This document shows, piece by piece, positions 23,451 through 34,861 of a stretch of DNA of 64,000 bases (position 1 is the stretch's first letter; each line of letters opens with the position of its first letter). The notes beneath the pieces are model-generated. The model made no database searches, was not told the origin of the DNA, and saw only the letters and a list, made by a program, of their open reading frames with translations. The DNA comes from Coptis chinensis (Eukaryota; Streptophyta; Magnoliopsida; Ranunculales; Ranunculaceae), in the NCBI GenBank assembly GCA_015680905.1, contig CM027381.1, positions 83,787,501-83,851,500 of the forward strand, given 5' to 3'. The translations under genes and the position numbers were made by a program.

Positions 23451-24792
23451 TCACCAACAGCTGGGAGAGGTGCCAAATCTGCCAAACACTCCCCACGACC
23501 GATTCGAACAAATTGAATCATGAAAGAAAGCTTCAGATTCCACAAATCGGACATCACGAGAGACAACCAATTTCCTTGTCACAGGATTGTAACATATGTA
23601 GCCTTTCTGTGTGGTAGAATACCCAACAAACACACATTGAATAGCCCGAGCATTAAATTTATCTCGATGAATAGCTGGCTGATGCACATAACATACACAC
23701 CCAAACACTCGCAAGTGAGAGAGATCCAGCGGCCTGGCTTTTAGCACTTCCAATGGGGATTTAAAACCAAGGACCCGACTGGGAAGACAATTAATCAAAT
23801 ATGCGCAGCTTAAGACACCATGAAACCAAAAGTAGTGCTTAGGAACATTCATGCCCAACATAAAAGCACGAAAGTGGTCTCCAAAAGGTGTCCGCTCTTT
23901 CTTCACCATGCCATTCTCACGAGGTGTGCCAACACAAATAGTTTGATGAATTATCTCACCTCGCTACTTAAGATAATCGTGTAACATACCTTTACAAAAC
24001 TTCGGTGCCATTGTCGATCTAAACATCTTGATATTAGCACCAAATTGGTTAGTAATCATAGTATGAAAATCCTTGAATACTACAACCTCAGTTTTTATTT
24101 CAATAAATATAACCATGTAGCACGAGATTTATCATCAATGAACAACACAAAATACTTATAGCCATCATAGGAATTAATCGGAGCAGTCCCCATAAATCGA
24201 ATGAATTAACTCAAACAATTTATTTAACACAGAATTCGAGTTTGGAAATGATAAACGAGTTTGTTTAGAAAATTGACAAACATCATCAGAGTTTAAAGAA
24301 GCATGCGGAAACAAATTTGACAAGACATGACTAGATGGATGCCCAAGTCTTTTATGCAAAATACGACTCTCAAGTAAATCACTAGCTTGATACGCCTTTT
24401 TATGCGACTTCAACAAATAGAGTCCATTAGAATAAATTCCTTCACCAATCGTCCTTTTCGACTTTCGATCCTGAAAGACGACAGAGTTAGGAGACAAAAA
24501 TGACATCACAATTTAAAGAATTGATAAGTTTTCCAACAGATAGAAGTTGAACAGGGAATGAAGGAACAACTAGAGCATCACTCTTGAGATTTTTATCAAA
24601 AAAATTTACTTGACCACTACCTAAAATGGGAACGGTAGAACCATTTGCTATGGAAATATTATGATTTTCAGGTTTGGACACAAAATTATGGATGAGGGGG
24701 GCAATTAGCCATATGATCGGAGCCCCCGAATCAATTATCCATGAGTTACTGTTTTCTGGCATAGTAAAATAGGCATGTAAATTACCTGACAC
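23451..24792 (-). pseudogene. Copia protease and integrase remnant
   Basis: 24745-24500 encodes the aspartic protease start WIIDSGAPIIW (D-S-G) and its downstream hydrophobic blocks. 24400-24250 is the GAG-pre-integrase segment (LHKRLGHPSSHVLSNLF). 23909-23500 is the C-terminal integrase (YLINCLPSRVLGFKSPLEVL, HLRVFGCVCYVH, FVGYSTTQKGYICYNP). The central integrase core around 24180-23910 is frameshifted. All are in the order expected for copia pol. Confidence 0.85.
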
Positions 24793-24807
24793 ATGAGTTG
24801 AGGCAAA

Positions 24808-25735
24808 CTAACCTTTGCTAGAAGACATGGACTTAGTGAGTTGTTGGAGAATTTGACTTAACTGATGACTAATATCCGAGTTGGACATTGATGTCTCGCA
24901 ACAAAAAGAAGCTTTCTTTCTTGGGCGCTCCTTTTCCTTCTTAAGATGTGGATATAATTCCCAACAATGGTCCCTGGTGTGCCAGTTCTTTCCACAATGA
25001 TCACAGTGAGATGGTTCCCTTTTTCCCTTACCCTTTTCAAATCCCTGTGACTTCTTCCTAAAATAGTTTTCTGCAAGTAATAATGATGGATTCGAGATTG
25101 AGGACTTTACCTTGGAGTTCATGGTTTTCTTTCTTGTTTCCTCCCTCTGAATAGTTGCACAAACGGCAGCAAGTGATGGAAGAGTGTTTTCCATTAGAAT
25201 GTTGCTTTCCAGATTTTCATATTCTGGTTTAAGACTACGAAATACGGTGAAGATTTTATCCTCTTCACCGCTTCAACAGAGTCTTAGCATCGATGGTGTG
25301 TGGGACGATATATATTTAACTCATCCCACAATTTCTTCAAATTCCCAAGGTGTTCTGTAAAAGTTTTCTCACTTTGTTGCAAAGCACCAATTGCGAGGTG
25401 AAGTTCAAACACACGGGCAGAATTGTTCTGGTTTCCGTATAAATCTTCAATTGAATCCCACATCTCCTTTGCAGAATCAGAAAAAGTAAAAATCCCAGCA
25501 ATAGTAGACTCCATAGAATTGAGTAACCACGATCGAACAAGCTGATCATTGGAAACCCAATTCTCATATTCGGCATCATCAATGGCAAGACATACATTTG
25601 CACCATTAATGAACCCTAATTTCCTCTTTCCACCAAGCGATAGCGAAACCCCCCTAGACCAAGGTATATAGTTCGTTCCATTCAAGAGAACTGATGACAG
25701 CTTCCAACCAGGATTAGAATCAATCTCGTTGTAAC
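24808..25735 (-). pseudogene. Copia gag remnant with zinc knuckle
   Basis: 25685-25284 matches the copia gag core (NGTNYIPWSRGV, NDQLVRSWLLNSME, AKEMWDSIEDLYGNQN, LKKLWDELN). After a frame break, 25194-24808 carries the nucleocapsid knuckle CDHCGKNWHTRDHC, which fits CX2CX4HX4C. Gag forms the virus-like particle and the knuckle binds element RNA. Confidence 0.85.
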
Positions 25736-25816
25736 AGCAGACTTTGGGTTTGGATTTGGATCTGACATAATGTATTGTGTTTATCTAGATTGATTTAGAG
25801 AGAGATTAAGCGATCC

Positions 25817-25828
25817 GCTCTGATACCA
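25817..25828 (-). other. Primer-binding site of the copia element
   Basis: The minus strand reads TGGTATCAGAGC directly after the 5' LTR end, the initiator tRNA-Met-type primer site used by most plant copia elements. Confidence 0.9.
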
Positions 25829-26212
25829 TGTAGAATTAAACACCTAATTAAATAGACAAAACACAATGATTTATAGTGGTTCGGTGCCAATACGGCGACC
25901 TACGTCCACGGGAGAAGAAAGAGATATTATTGCTTGGTTGGTTATATTTTTGTGTTACAGAGATATTTATATAGCATAACATGAGTGCATATTCGTGTCT
26001 ATAGTTTTCAAAAGGATTGGAGACTTTCCTTTATAGAAAACATACGAATCTGGCAAATCTCTGTCAAAACCGACTAGGGCGCTACCAAGACTTCGACTTC
26101 TGTGCGACCAGCTCTTGCCTTGGTCGATCACCAAGATTTTTTCAAAGACGACCAGCCGTCGACTTGGCCTTGCCCAAGGCGCGACCCGCGCTCTTCTCTT
26201 TCTTCTCCCACA
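25829..26212 (-). repeat. 5' LTR of the copia element (384 bp)
   Basis: Ends TGTGGG/CTACA as in the 3' LTR. It is 35 bp longer, and almost all of the length and sequence difference lies in the CpG-rich block at about 26080-26190, while the remainder is nearly identical. Confidence 0.85.
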
Positions 26213-26500
26213 TAAACATAATAATAAACTTTGGAGAGCTCATCATCTGCTGCTTGATATATCATTGCATTCAGTAGGAATCCATTGGAAGATCAGGTAC
26301 CGTATTCCAGTGGCTAAGATTATCTGGAAGAATAGTGGGGGTACTAGCACTTAAAAAACTAAGATGGTATTCGTTGATGTCGTTGACTACCAAAACAATG
26401 ACAAATGATTGTTTCCAATAACAAGTTACCAATTTTGGATAAGAACAGAGAGCGATACCTGAAGATTTAATCTGCAAATTGAAATGCATTGTGCTTGTGC
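26213..26500 (-). pseudogene. F-box copy B, 5' part displaced by the copia insertion
   Basis: The minus strand continues the F-box gene upstream of the insertion. The target-site sequence aaac joins this segment to CNPITKQSV at 21142. Phrases such as LSKIGNLLLETIICHC and LPDNLSHWNTVPDLP occur in two frames, so the segment is itself decayed. The F-box motif proper was not identified. Confidence 0.45.
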
Positions 26501-26740
26501 CGTATTATGCGGACCTGCTTGTGACTAGACTATACAGTACTTGACCAATGGAATGGTTAGCAGACCCTGGCTCAACTTGGGGTCTGTACTTATTTATGTT
26601 GGGCGCTACACACGGTCCAGTACACCCCCTACCTAATAAATCGGAGCTCACAAAAAAAAACGATAAACCGGTTACAGCCAGTTTTGGCGAAATTAGTAGT
26701 TCATATGAGTTCGGATCAAATTCGTTCCAAAACCACAACA
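26501..26740. other. Spacer ending in a copy of the NXPE-like gene's 3' UTR
   Basis: The last 25 bases (gttcggatcaaattcgttcc, then aaaaccacaaca) match 17650-17676 downstream of the NXPE-like gene. The duplicated segment is interrupted here by the next copia element and resumes at 28314. Confidence 0.5.
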
Positions 26741-28313
26741 TGTTAGAAGTAATTATTAAGCCAGATTCCTTAATTAAGTGATGATACGGTTCATTTGTAT
26801 ACAGTAACGTGGTTAAAGACCATATATATGTTTCATGAGATGTAATAATTGTATTAATGTATGAGTTAAACATTAGTGGGGATGTGACATATAAATAGGG
26901 AGCGTAATCACATTTCTAATTATCGAATGAATTAAACAATTTTTTCTTTCACTATTCGTAATCATTATTTGTTAGTTTTTATTTAAAAGAACAAGTTTCT
27001 TCTCTTAATCATTTGTTATCTAGTTACTCTTGTTGATAATAGAGTGGTATCAGAGCCTTGTTAAGATCCATGGCTAATTCTAACAACAATATGTTACCAC
27101 CCCAACTCCCAAAGTTTAGTGGAAAAAATTATAGTCGATTAGCATACAAATGAAAGTCTTGTATGCGCCTCAAGATTTTGCGGAAATTGTTGAGTCCGGT
27201 TTTGTAGAGTCGAGAGAGTCTCATCGCTAACAACTCACCGAGTTGAAAGAAAGGCATAAGAAAGACAAAAAGACGTTGTTCTTTATCTACCAAGTTGTGG
27301 ATGAAGCTATATTCGAAAGAATCTCAGCTGCTACATCATCAAAGCAAGCATGAAATATCTTTCATACTTCCTACAAAAGTGAAGAGAAAGTGAAAATGGC
27401 AAGACTACAAACTTTGCGTGGCGAGTTTGATATGTTGCGGATGAATGAAAGAGTCTGAATCAATTGAAGATTACTTCAACCGTGTAATCTCTCTTGTTAA
27501 TCAACTGAGATTAAATGGAGAAAATATTGAAGATCAAAGGGTTCTTGAATAAATCCTTAAAAGCATGACTTGCAAGTATGAATACATATATCTAAAGACT
27601 TGTCTACCTTGTTTTTGGATGGTCTTATTGACTCTCTTCAATCTCATGAGTTACGATTGAAGAAGTTTGACTCTTCTCCAGTTGAGCAAGCATTTCAATC
27701 ACAAACTTATTTTAGAGGGAGTTCTAGAGGAAGAAGAGGAGGATATAATCGTGGAAAAGAAAGGAGTTCATCATGGGTTGATAGAGTAGAAAGATCACTA
27801 ACTAGTACCGATGCCTTTTCGAATAAAACCTCACACTCATTGCCAAGTTGTGGCCCAATCTCAATGTGTGGTTAGTGGAGGACAATATCGATACTAGTTA
27901 TCCCATGGGCTTGAAGGGCAGCCCCCGGGATGATGTCCCGTGTCCTAACAAACTGGTTCTATTCGTGAAGATGAAGACTTTGATGGGACTTAAAAAAGTC
28001 TACCTTAAAGGAGGCTGTTAGAAGTAATTATTAAGCTAGATTCTTTAAGTGATGATGCGGTTCATTTGTGCATGGTAATGTGGTTAAAGACCATATGTTT
28101 CATGAGATGTAATAAGTTGCATTAATGTAGGAATTAAACATTAATGGGGATGTTGCAACAAACAATATATAAAGTGAGTGTAATCACATTTCTAATTATC
28201 GAATGAATTAAACAATTATTTCTTTCACCATTAGTAATCATTATTTGTTAGTTTGTATTTAAGAGAACAACTTCTCTTAATCATTTGATGTCTAGTTATC
28301 CTTGTTGGTAACA
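26741..28313 (+). mobile_element. Non-autonomous Ty1/copia element (about 1.57 kb) with gag remnant but no pol
   Basis: LTRs lie at 26741-27041 and 28016-28313 (both start TGTTAGAAGTAATTATTAAG). A primer site TGGTATCAGAGCC begins at 27045 and a purine tract (aaaggaggc) ends at 28015. Between them is only a broken gag: MANSNNNMLPPQLPKFSGKN from ATG 27070, later [20 protein letters not shown] and an RG-rich tail. Protease, integrase and polymerase are absent. It would need enzymes from an intact relative to move. The flanks caaca/aaaca are a poor 5-bp target duplication. Confidence 0.85.
27070..27900 (+). pseudogene. Copia gag relic
   Basis: The ATG frame stops at 27152. The UBN2-type gag core then appears in pieces in other frames ([47 protein letters not shown]). 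The C-terminal piece ends in RGSSRGRRGGYNRGKERSS, the arginine/glycine region usually before the zinc knuckle. The knuckle itself is missing. Confidence 0.75.
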
Positions 28314-29090
28314 AAACAGGCCAAAGCCCTGTGCCTCAGTTGTGAAAGCATTTCTTGCGCAATTTCAAAAGGACAGTCACAAAGTAGATTCTTGGCAACA
28401 TTCTTGCATGTTTGAACTATTAATCTAGCATGACAGGCTAAAGTTTTGGAGGTACCCGGAAGTAGACATATGAGTAAGTAGGAATTCGTTATTTGTTCAT
28501 AAAAGTTTTTATTGACTGTTGAACGTGCTATTACATTGCTTTTGATCATTACATTTTTATAGTGATTTACTTATGGTGACTTATGAGTTTCTAATTGGAA
28601 TTTAATAGTTTAGAAAAGGTTATAAACTATTTTAAGACAAAAATGTTTAATACATTAACATGAATCCTTTATTGCTGAAAATTTAGGCAATGCTTGCCCT
28701 AGCAATCAAGTACCCTTTGAGTTTGAAGAGTTAGGAGCTTTAGAAAATTGCTTCCAACATGTTTAATTTTTTTCCACGGTAAATGCACAAAACTTGAGGT
28801 AGTAGTTATTATTTCAGATGAATAAAACTTCAATTTCCTCCAATATTTCAAGATAGATTTCAATAATCTTTGTTATTGCTGATTTTAGCTTTTCTTTTGG
28901 AAGCATTTGCATTTAGTTTTCTTCCTGAAAGTAATCAAGGCCTCAGGGGGCTGTATTTACCATGAAAAAGATTACAATATCCATGACAAAATTTGTCATA
29001 CAAAAAATGAGGACAAATTTAAAATGGCCTTAAACCAGAATGACAAAGGTAAATTGTTTGTGTGTGGCTATCTAAAGATCACGCTGAGAT
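28314..29090 (+). repeat. Diverged copy of the NXPE-like gene's 3' flank (17770-18610)
   Basis: Aligned landmarks include ctgtgcctcagttgtgaaag (17787), tgtttgaactattaatctag (17843), attcgttatttgtt, and accatgaaaaagattacaat (18466). Relative to the source, small insertions are present and roughly 100 bp next to the copia insertion are missing. It has no coding frame. Confidence 0.75.
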
Positions 29091-29984
29091 CGAGACACTA
29101 AGTATGTACCAACTCTCTCGTTGAGTCGTTGGTAGTTCACGTGTAATTCGAGAATTAAACACACATACCGCATTGTTGGGGAGATTTGTGTCTTCGTGAC
29201 TCGTGAGCTAAAATTCTATAGCGAGCTGATGGCTATTTGAACATTTGGGCTTTAACACCAAAGAAGCGTTTGTAGGGAATATGTAAAGACTCTCGTGAGC
29301 ATGTTACCTTTTGAGTACCTGTTTTACTACTTTTACTCGGGATTCAATGATTCATTGACCATAAGCAATGTTGCTGGCTTTTCTAGCTTACTGATATTCT
29401 GATCGACTTAAATTAGATATCTTGTTGATGGGATTCATGTTAATTATGTGATTAGATCAATCAGAATCAGCTCCAAATCCTAGCCGATTAGGACAATAGT
29501 TTCTAAGTTTGTCTAGTAAGTAATATCTGAGTATATTATGAATGTATAGTGATCACAAAAACCTAAGGCCCCTAATTAAGGTCTCATAAAATATGTGGTA
29601 CATTTTGATTTGTAAATGTCATTAGCACTCCTTAGATTTGGGATTTCATAAAACAAAGAACACCTTTTAATTATTTGCTCATAATTTGCTTTTTGTTTCC
29701 AAAGCCTTCAAATAAAATCTATTTCTTGACCAAAAGCTATCAAAGACGTCAAAGTTATGGTGAACAGCCACTAAACTTCAGCAATATTCGATCTATCGCT
29801 GCTGTGTTTCCAGTTAGAGTTTAGACATCAGAAATTGTGACCGACGACTTTTACATGATGCCGCTCCCAATTGAATTATGATAAAAACTAAAATAATGAG
29901 CAGTATCTCAGTAAATTGGGGGAATTGTACGACCATATGTGCAAAATGGAGTAATAGTGTAATTGGATATTAGTACTTTGTTAA
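29091..29984. other. Spacer, no recognised feature
   Basis: AT-rich sequence without a convincing frame or terminal repeats. It may be decayed retrotransposon sequence, but no match to other parts of the window was seen. Confidence 0.3.
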
Positions 29985-30410
29985 ATGCTTGGACATGTGC
30001 TTTTCAATGCCCTCCATGCCAGATGGTGAGGTTATACAGAGTTTGATTCAAGTTTGTTTCCAAACCACACTGGATAGCAATACTTCGGACCCAAATGCTT
30101 GCTTCAAAAAGTGGTTAAAATTCGTCCTTTTTGACGGCGTAGTAGCATTGCTTTAAGAATTACTCATCTTGCCACCAAATTTTAGGGGGAGGTTCTCCAA
30201 TCAGTTAAGCGAAGAGAGTTGAGGAGTTCCACACTCGATTACATTATTGGACTACGATTGTAACTGGAGGAAATGCAAGGAGCTTAGTATTCAATCCAAA
30301 CAAAATGGAGTAGTCTTGGACAAATTCATGAGGTGCTGGTGTGCTCGACGACTTTGGCATAACGATCCCATGGTATTATACGACAACAGGTGCCTGTTAG
30401 ACCAAATCAA
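29985..30410 (+). pseudogene. Two shuffled fragments of an NXPE-like gene
   Basis: 29985-30115 matches 17575-17705 (end of the coding sequence and 3' UTR, for example tgcttggacatgtgcttttc). 30185-30400 matches 17262-17500 (encoding GGNARSLVFNPNKME and ending YDNRC). The order is reversed relative to the gene, both in plus orientation. At 30250 the reading frame passes through the position where the main gene is frameshifted without the extra bases. The fragments cannot make a protein. Confidence 0.8.
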
Positions 30411-31104
30411 GATCACTTCCATACTATATGTACATCAATTGGCATGCTAAACACACATGACCTTTTCCCTTTGGACATGGTGGAGGAATGATCAAGGCAA
30501 GGTCCATACAGACCACCTTCACTGTACGTCCGAAGTGTTCAAAATGCTTAAGCTTAGTTGTGTGGGGTCAATAAATTAACTTCATATATACGGAGATATT
30601 TTCTATGTAAGAGTGTATACATAGTTCAGGTTCACCGAAACTTGAACATTTTAATGTTGGTCAATTTACGTTGAAGACTGTTGTATCCTAGGCGAGAAAT
30701 GTTAGAATCATCAGCACCAGGGGAAGAATTTGCCTTTAGGTTGTTAGAAAATGTCATTCACATTGGTGGGTGACGGTTTGCAGTGACGGCAAGATAACAT
30801 AATTACGGTGTAATAACTAGGTACCTTGTCCACTGTGATGAAGTGAACACACGATTTCCATTTACAAAGGTTACATACTTCGACATCTCTTGGAAAGGTG
30901 CAATGTCCTTTAAAAGAGTTCTGTCATAAAGATACTAATGGTGCTCTAATTCCGTTTCCCAAATTTACTTTGGATGTAGTAGTCCTTCGCCAAAACTAAA
31001 AATGGTCTTTTGACTTTGTCCAAACTTAAAGGTAACCTCTTTTCCATTCAATTTTCCAAGAGTAACACAACAATTTAAGATGGCTAGGTATAATGAAAAC
31101 CTAC
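30411..31104. other. Spacer, no recognised feature
   Basis: The final exon(s) expected for the PGAP1-like gene were looked for here on the minus strand and not found. No other gene or element is supported. Confidence 0.4.
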
Positions 31105-32194
31105 CTGAAACCAAGCCACAAAAGATGGAACAAACATGAGAACCGCAAGAAGGTGCAACATAAGCAGACCATGCCTGTGATTGAAGGTTTCGATTTGGGT
31201 GTCACCGTAGCTTCTTGTCGAGTTTGGGCTATTGGGAGACTTCTCCTCTAGAGGAAGAAGTGGATCAAAACCACTGTTAGGTTTGAAATTCGACTTCCCA
31301 AGATCAACCTTAGTTTTGGAATCAAACTCCCTTTTTCATGCATGACTGCGAAACGAAGCCGCCAAGAAACTGTTACAGAATAACCAGAAGCAACTCTTAG
31401 GCTCAACATCCAACAGGATTACTTTTAACAAAATTTTTATAACTTGGTACATTTAACAAATTCAGAGTTATGCAATGGAAGTTAATGGCATCAGTTAGAC
31501 ATCAGTTATCATATTATTGTCTGTAATGCATGATCAACATTGTCAAAAGACGTTGACATCAATTAGTTTCCTATAAAAACTAAATATCTTGTTTTCATTC
31601 CAAAACAATGAACACCGACAGCTACCAAGAACTATTGTAAATCCATTATTCCTAATATCAATTAAGAAGTATGTAAGAACCCATGATGACGTTGACATCA
31701 AAATGTGCAGAAACCTGTTTTTTAGTTCTAGCGAGATTCCAAATCCTCCAACACATATTCTCCAGTATTAATTGTCTATAGTATAATGAATAATCAATGT
31801 AAATAAAATAGAGGAAGCACCTTAGAATTGCATCAAGCCCCTTCTTCCTCACTCCAACCCCTTCTTCTTATTCTTCCAGCTCAAAACACATGAACACCGA
31901 TATCACCCAAGAACTAGACAAAAAACGCATAAAAACTTTAATTTTATAACTTTTTGAACAATAACTTCACCCAAAGTAATGTTTTTTCTTAGTATAACAG
32001 AATTGGGTTGAGAGAAGTATACCTTTTATACATTACTCGTTTAATCTTTTTTTGTCATCAATGTCGAGTAGCGTTGTTGCTGGTCAAAACAGGCGCTTTA
32101 CCCCGACAGTGGTGTCAATATATGGAGAGAGAGAGAGCTGCGATGGTGATATTATTTCTCAAGAAGCTGAAGTGTAAGGTTTCTAAAGGCTAAA

Positions 32195-32327
32195 AACAGA
32201 GAGGAAGAAGAGTAAAAAAACTACGTGGGGGTTTTTTTCTTTCTTGGCTTGGGCTAGGGAACAGAGAGGAAGAAGAGTAAAAAAACTACGTGGGGTTTTT
32301 TTTTTCTTCTCGGCTTGGGCTGGAGCC
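32195..32327 (+). repeat. Tandem duplication, about 65 bp x 2
   Basis: Both copies start aacagagaggaagaagagta and run through ctacgtgggg and cggcttgggct/tggcttgggct. They differ at only a few bases, in intron sequence of the PGAP1-like relic. Confidence 0.8.
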
Positions 32328-32459
32328 GTTCCCACACACTTTTTTCACGCTAAATGAGTGCCAGCTCACACAAATTTAAAACCGTTAGATTTTTAGTTGT
32401 GTTCGGTCCTGATCTATTGTAAGAAGTATTGTACCAAATCTATTGTAAACGGAACCCCC

Positions 32460-32461
<2 letters not shown>

Positions 32462-32512
<51 letters not shown>
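32462..32512. repeat. (TA)n microsatellite
   Basis: About 25 uninterrupted AT units directly abut MITE family A member 2. A second AT-rich tract follows the MITE's other end, consistent with insertion into the microsatellite. Confidence 0.95.
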
Positions 32513-32514
<2 letters not shown>

Positions 32515-32858
32515 GCCTGGCTATGTCGACATACAGAAATGACATACGCAATCCTACCTACCTAAGAGCTGATTTTCTGGAGATGTTATCATCTCTGAAA
32601 AAAATCAGCTCCTTTGAACATGTCTAACCCTACCAAAAATTGAGTTCAAGTTCGAAATTTATCCGACGGTCTAAAATTTTAACACTCTTTTGACAAGACT
32701 AGACATATCCGATTGAGCTGATTTTTTGTGGAGATACCATCCATAGTAGGGAGGTAATATCTACCAAAAATCAGCCCTTAGAGCAATGTGCAAATCCACT
32801 TTTGGATTGCGTATGCCAATTCCGTATGTCATTTCTGTATGTCGACGTAGCCAGCCCG
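32513..32858. mobile_element. MITE, family A member 2
   Basis: About 346 bp with long inverted ends: CGGCCTGGCTATGTCGACAT on the left, and the reverse complement of the right end reads CGGGCTGGCTACGTCGACAT; the match continues through acagaaatgacatacg. Internal words (gagctgattttctggagat, cttttgacaagac) tie it to the element at 10008-10314. It has no open frame. Alternating AT flanks hide the target duplication. Mutator- or hAT-type origin is possible. Confidence 0.8.
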
Positions 32859-33677
32859 ATATATATTATATATATACACACACACCCAAGAATAACAGTG
32901 AAAATAAAATTGCATTGTGAAAAGTCCTTGATAGAACATATAGTAAGAGGAACTGTCAGGTGACAAATACTCCCAAGATTAGGAATGGTCCAACCAGTTG
33001 GCACTTAAAAGATATTCATTGTTTCCAAAAATAAATGTTTTCAACCTGAGTTTTTATTTGACTGAATGGTTAAATTATTCAGTCAATTATATGAGAGGAA
33101 CGTAACATCAAATATAAGTGGCTCATTGATGTGATAGTAAGTGGATGATGCATCCAGGAGTCACATTTAGCTAAAAGGAAACATATATAACTAGTGCTTG
33201 GACAACCATCACATTGATCAATCGGATGAAGCAACGTGTTAAAAGAAATTTGAAATTTGAAAATTATTACGTACAAATAAAATAAGAAAACAACCTGCAG
33301 AGAGCAGTGTGAGAATGTAACGCATGAGACAGGAGCAGAATTAGCATACCCAGCGCCGGATGAACAAAGCAGACCAAGATAACTGAAACCAATGCTATAG
33401 TAACAGTCAGATTGCCTCTAAATTATCCTCAGTACCTGTTTCACATACGAATCACAGCTTCAAGAACGAATGATTGGCATCAGTTGACTGAACAGCCCAA
33501 ACTTCTCTTGTTTGCTGTTAGATGGTGAACCACCCCAAATTTTCAACTTAATATGTACAATATGTGCAACTTTATGTATGTTGGATGAGAATTACCTTGA
33601 GTGAAAAGAAATTGGAGAAAAGATTGAGAAACTGACTGAAAAAAGTAGGTCGGACATTTTCTTCCCAAACTTGCCAC

Positions 33678-34558
33678 CTGCAAAATACCAGACATTTTTC
33701 AGTTGATAAAAAGAATGAGATATTCGAAATTTTCTATCTGTAATATTGATTTTAGATAATTAAGGACTTCAGTCGAAGATCCAACATCCCAATAGAACTT
33801 GGTTGATTTCCATTTTTGCCATTTACTAAGCTGTGGTTATCAAGAAAACTATCTTATAAGTAAAGAGCTTGTAGTAAGCTGTAAGCTTCAAAGTGTTTGC
33901 CGAAGGTTTTGCTAGATTGGCTTGTGCAAGCAAAGTCTATGGTTTCGGTAAATACCCTGGTTCAAATTCACTCGTTTAATTAAATCCTTGAGCAGATTTC
34001 TTTGTTGAAGATTACCCCATTGATAGTTCACATTAACATCTAGATTAGATCATCAGAAAACCTATAATGTTTAGAGAATCATTATATTACGATGAGGAGT
34101 GTAGGAAGTTTTGCTGCTGCTGCCTAGCTGTTTTGGTGTTGCACCTCCCCAAGGTATTCATGATTTTGCTCAGATACATTACCCCTGACGCTATGATTGG
34201 TGTTAATTATTGATTCTTGTACCCAACTCAGTATGTGTTCTTGTTGATCAAGCTCTTCCATTGTTCGTTGCACCCAATTCTCAAGCTACCTCTAGATGAG
34301 GAGCATTTGTTCTTGGAGCTGTCGTGGCGTATGTGCCTGGAGCCTTTTGGAGCTACCAACACCTTCAAGCCCAGAGCCTTTCATTTTGTTTGTTAATGTT
34401 GTTGCGGGTGCTTGTTTGAGGATGATGCTTGCGGCTGGAGCTTGGATTTAATATTATCTTAGTATTTGTGATTAGGCGTAAGGGGAGGGGAGATGATGTC
34501 TGTATTTTGTTGTTTTACTCATTGTAGTTTCAATTTGTATATTTCAGCTTGAGGGAGA
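33678..34558. other. Intron sequence of the PGAP1-like relic
   Basis: It contains no recognisable exon, although the phase gap between 35686 and 33677 says one should exist here or nearby. The right part leads into a purine tract (ttgagggagag) before a copia-like LTR, so 34100-34550 may be decayed copia internal sequence. Confidence 0.35.
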
Positions 34559-34861
34559 GTGTTGGAAAAGTAGTATACTAGAATGTGTTGTCAGTAGCAC
34601 TAGTAGTATGTCCAGGGGCGGCGCTATACGTAACGTCGAAACAGGGCCTCAACCACAAAAGCAAAAAACACAAAAAAAAATTGTCAAAGTAACCACACAA
34701 GCCAAAAAAAAAATTTGTTAATGTAATACAAAAGAAATCATAAACCGAGACATATACTTTTTGTTAAAGTGTTGCTGCAAAATAAGAAAGACTATTGTTT
34801 GTCAAAAAAAGTAGGAAAGAAGTAAGATAAAGAATGGAAAATTCAAAAGCAGTAGCTATCC

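Larger units (their letters stand above)
21143..26212 (-). mobile_element. Ty1/copia retrotransposon, about 5.07 kb, inserted in F-box copy B
   Basis: Minus-strand element in the order 5' LTR (25829-26212), primer-binding site, gag, protease, integrase, reverse transcriptase, polypurine tract, 3' LTR (21143-21491). The order with integrase before reverse transcriptase marks Ty1/copia. LTRs begin TGTGGGAGAAG and end CTACA. The flanks caaac (21138-21142) and taaac (26213-26217) are a 5-bp target duplication with one mismatch. The reading frame is broken many times, so it cannot transpose by itself. F-box coding sequence continues on both sides. Confidence 0.9.

Noticed and set aside
23130..23617. 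Plus-strand frames of 88-128 codons
   Set aside because: They are antisense to the copia integrase region and its CG-rich patch, and overlap each other in all frames.
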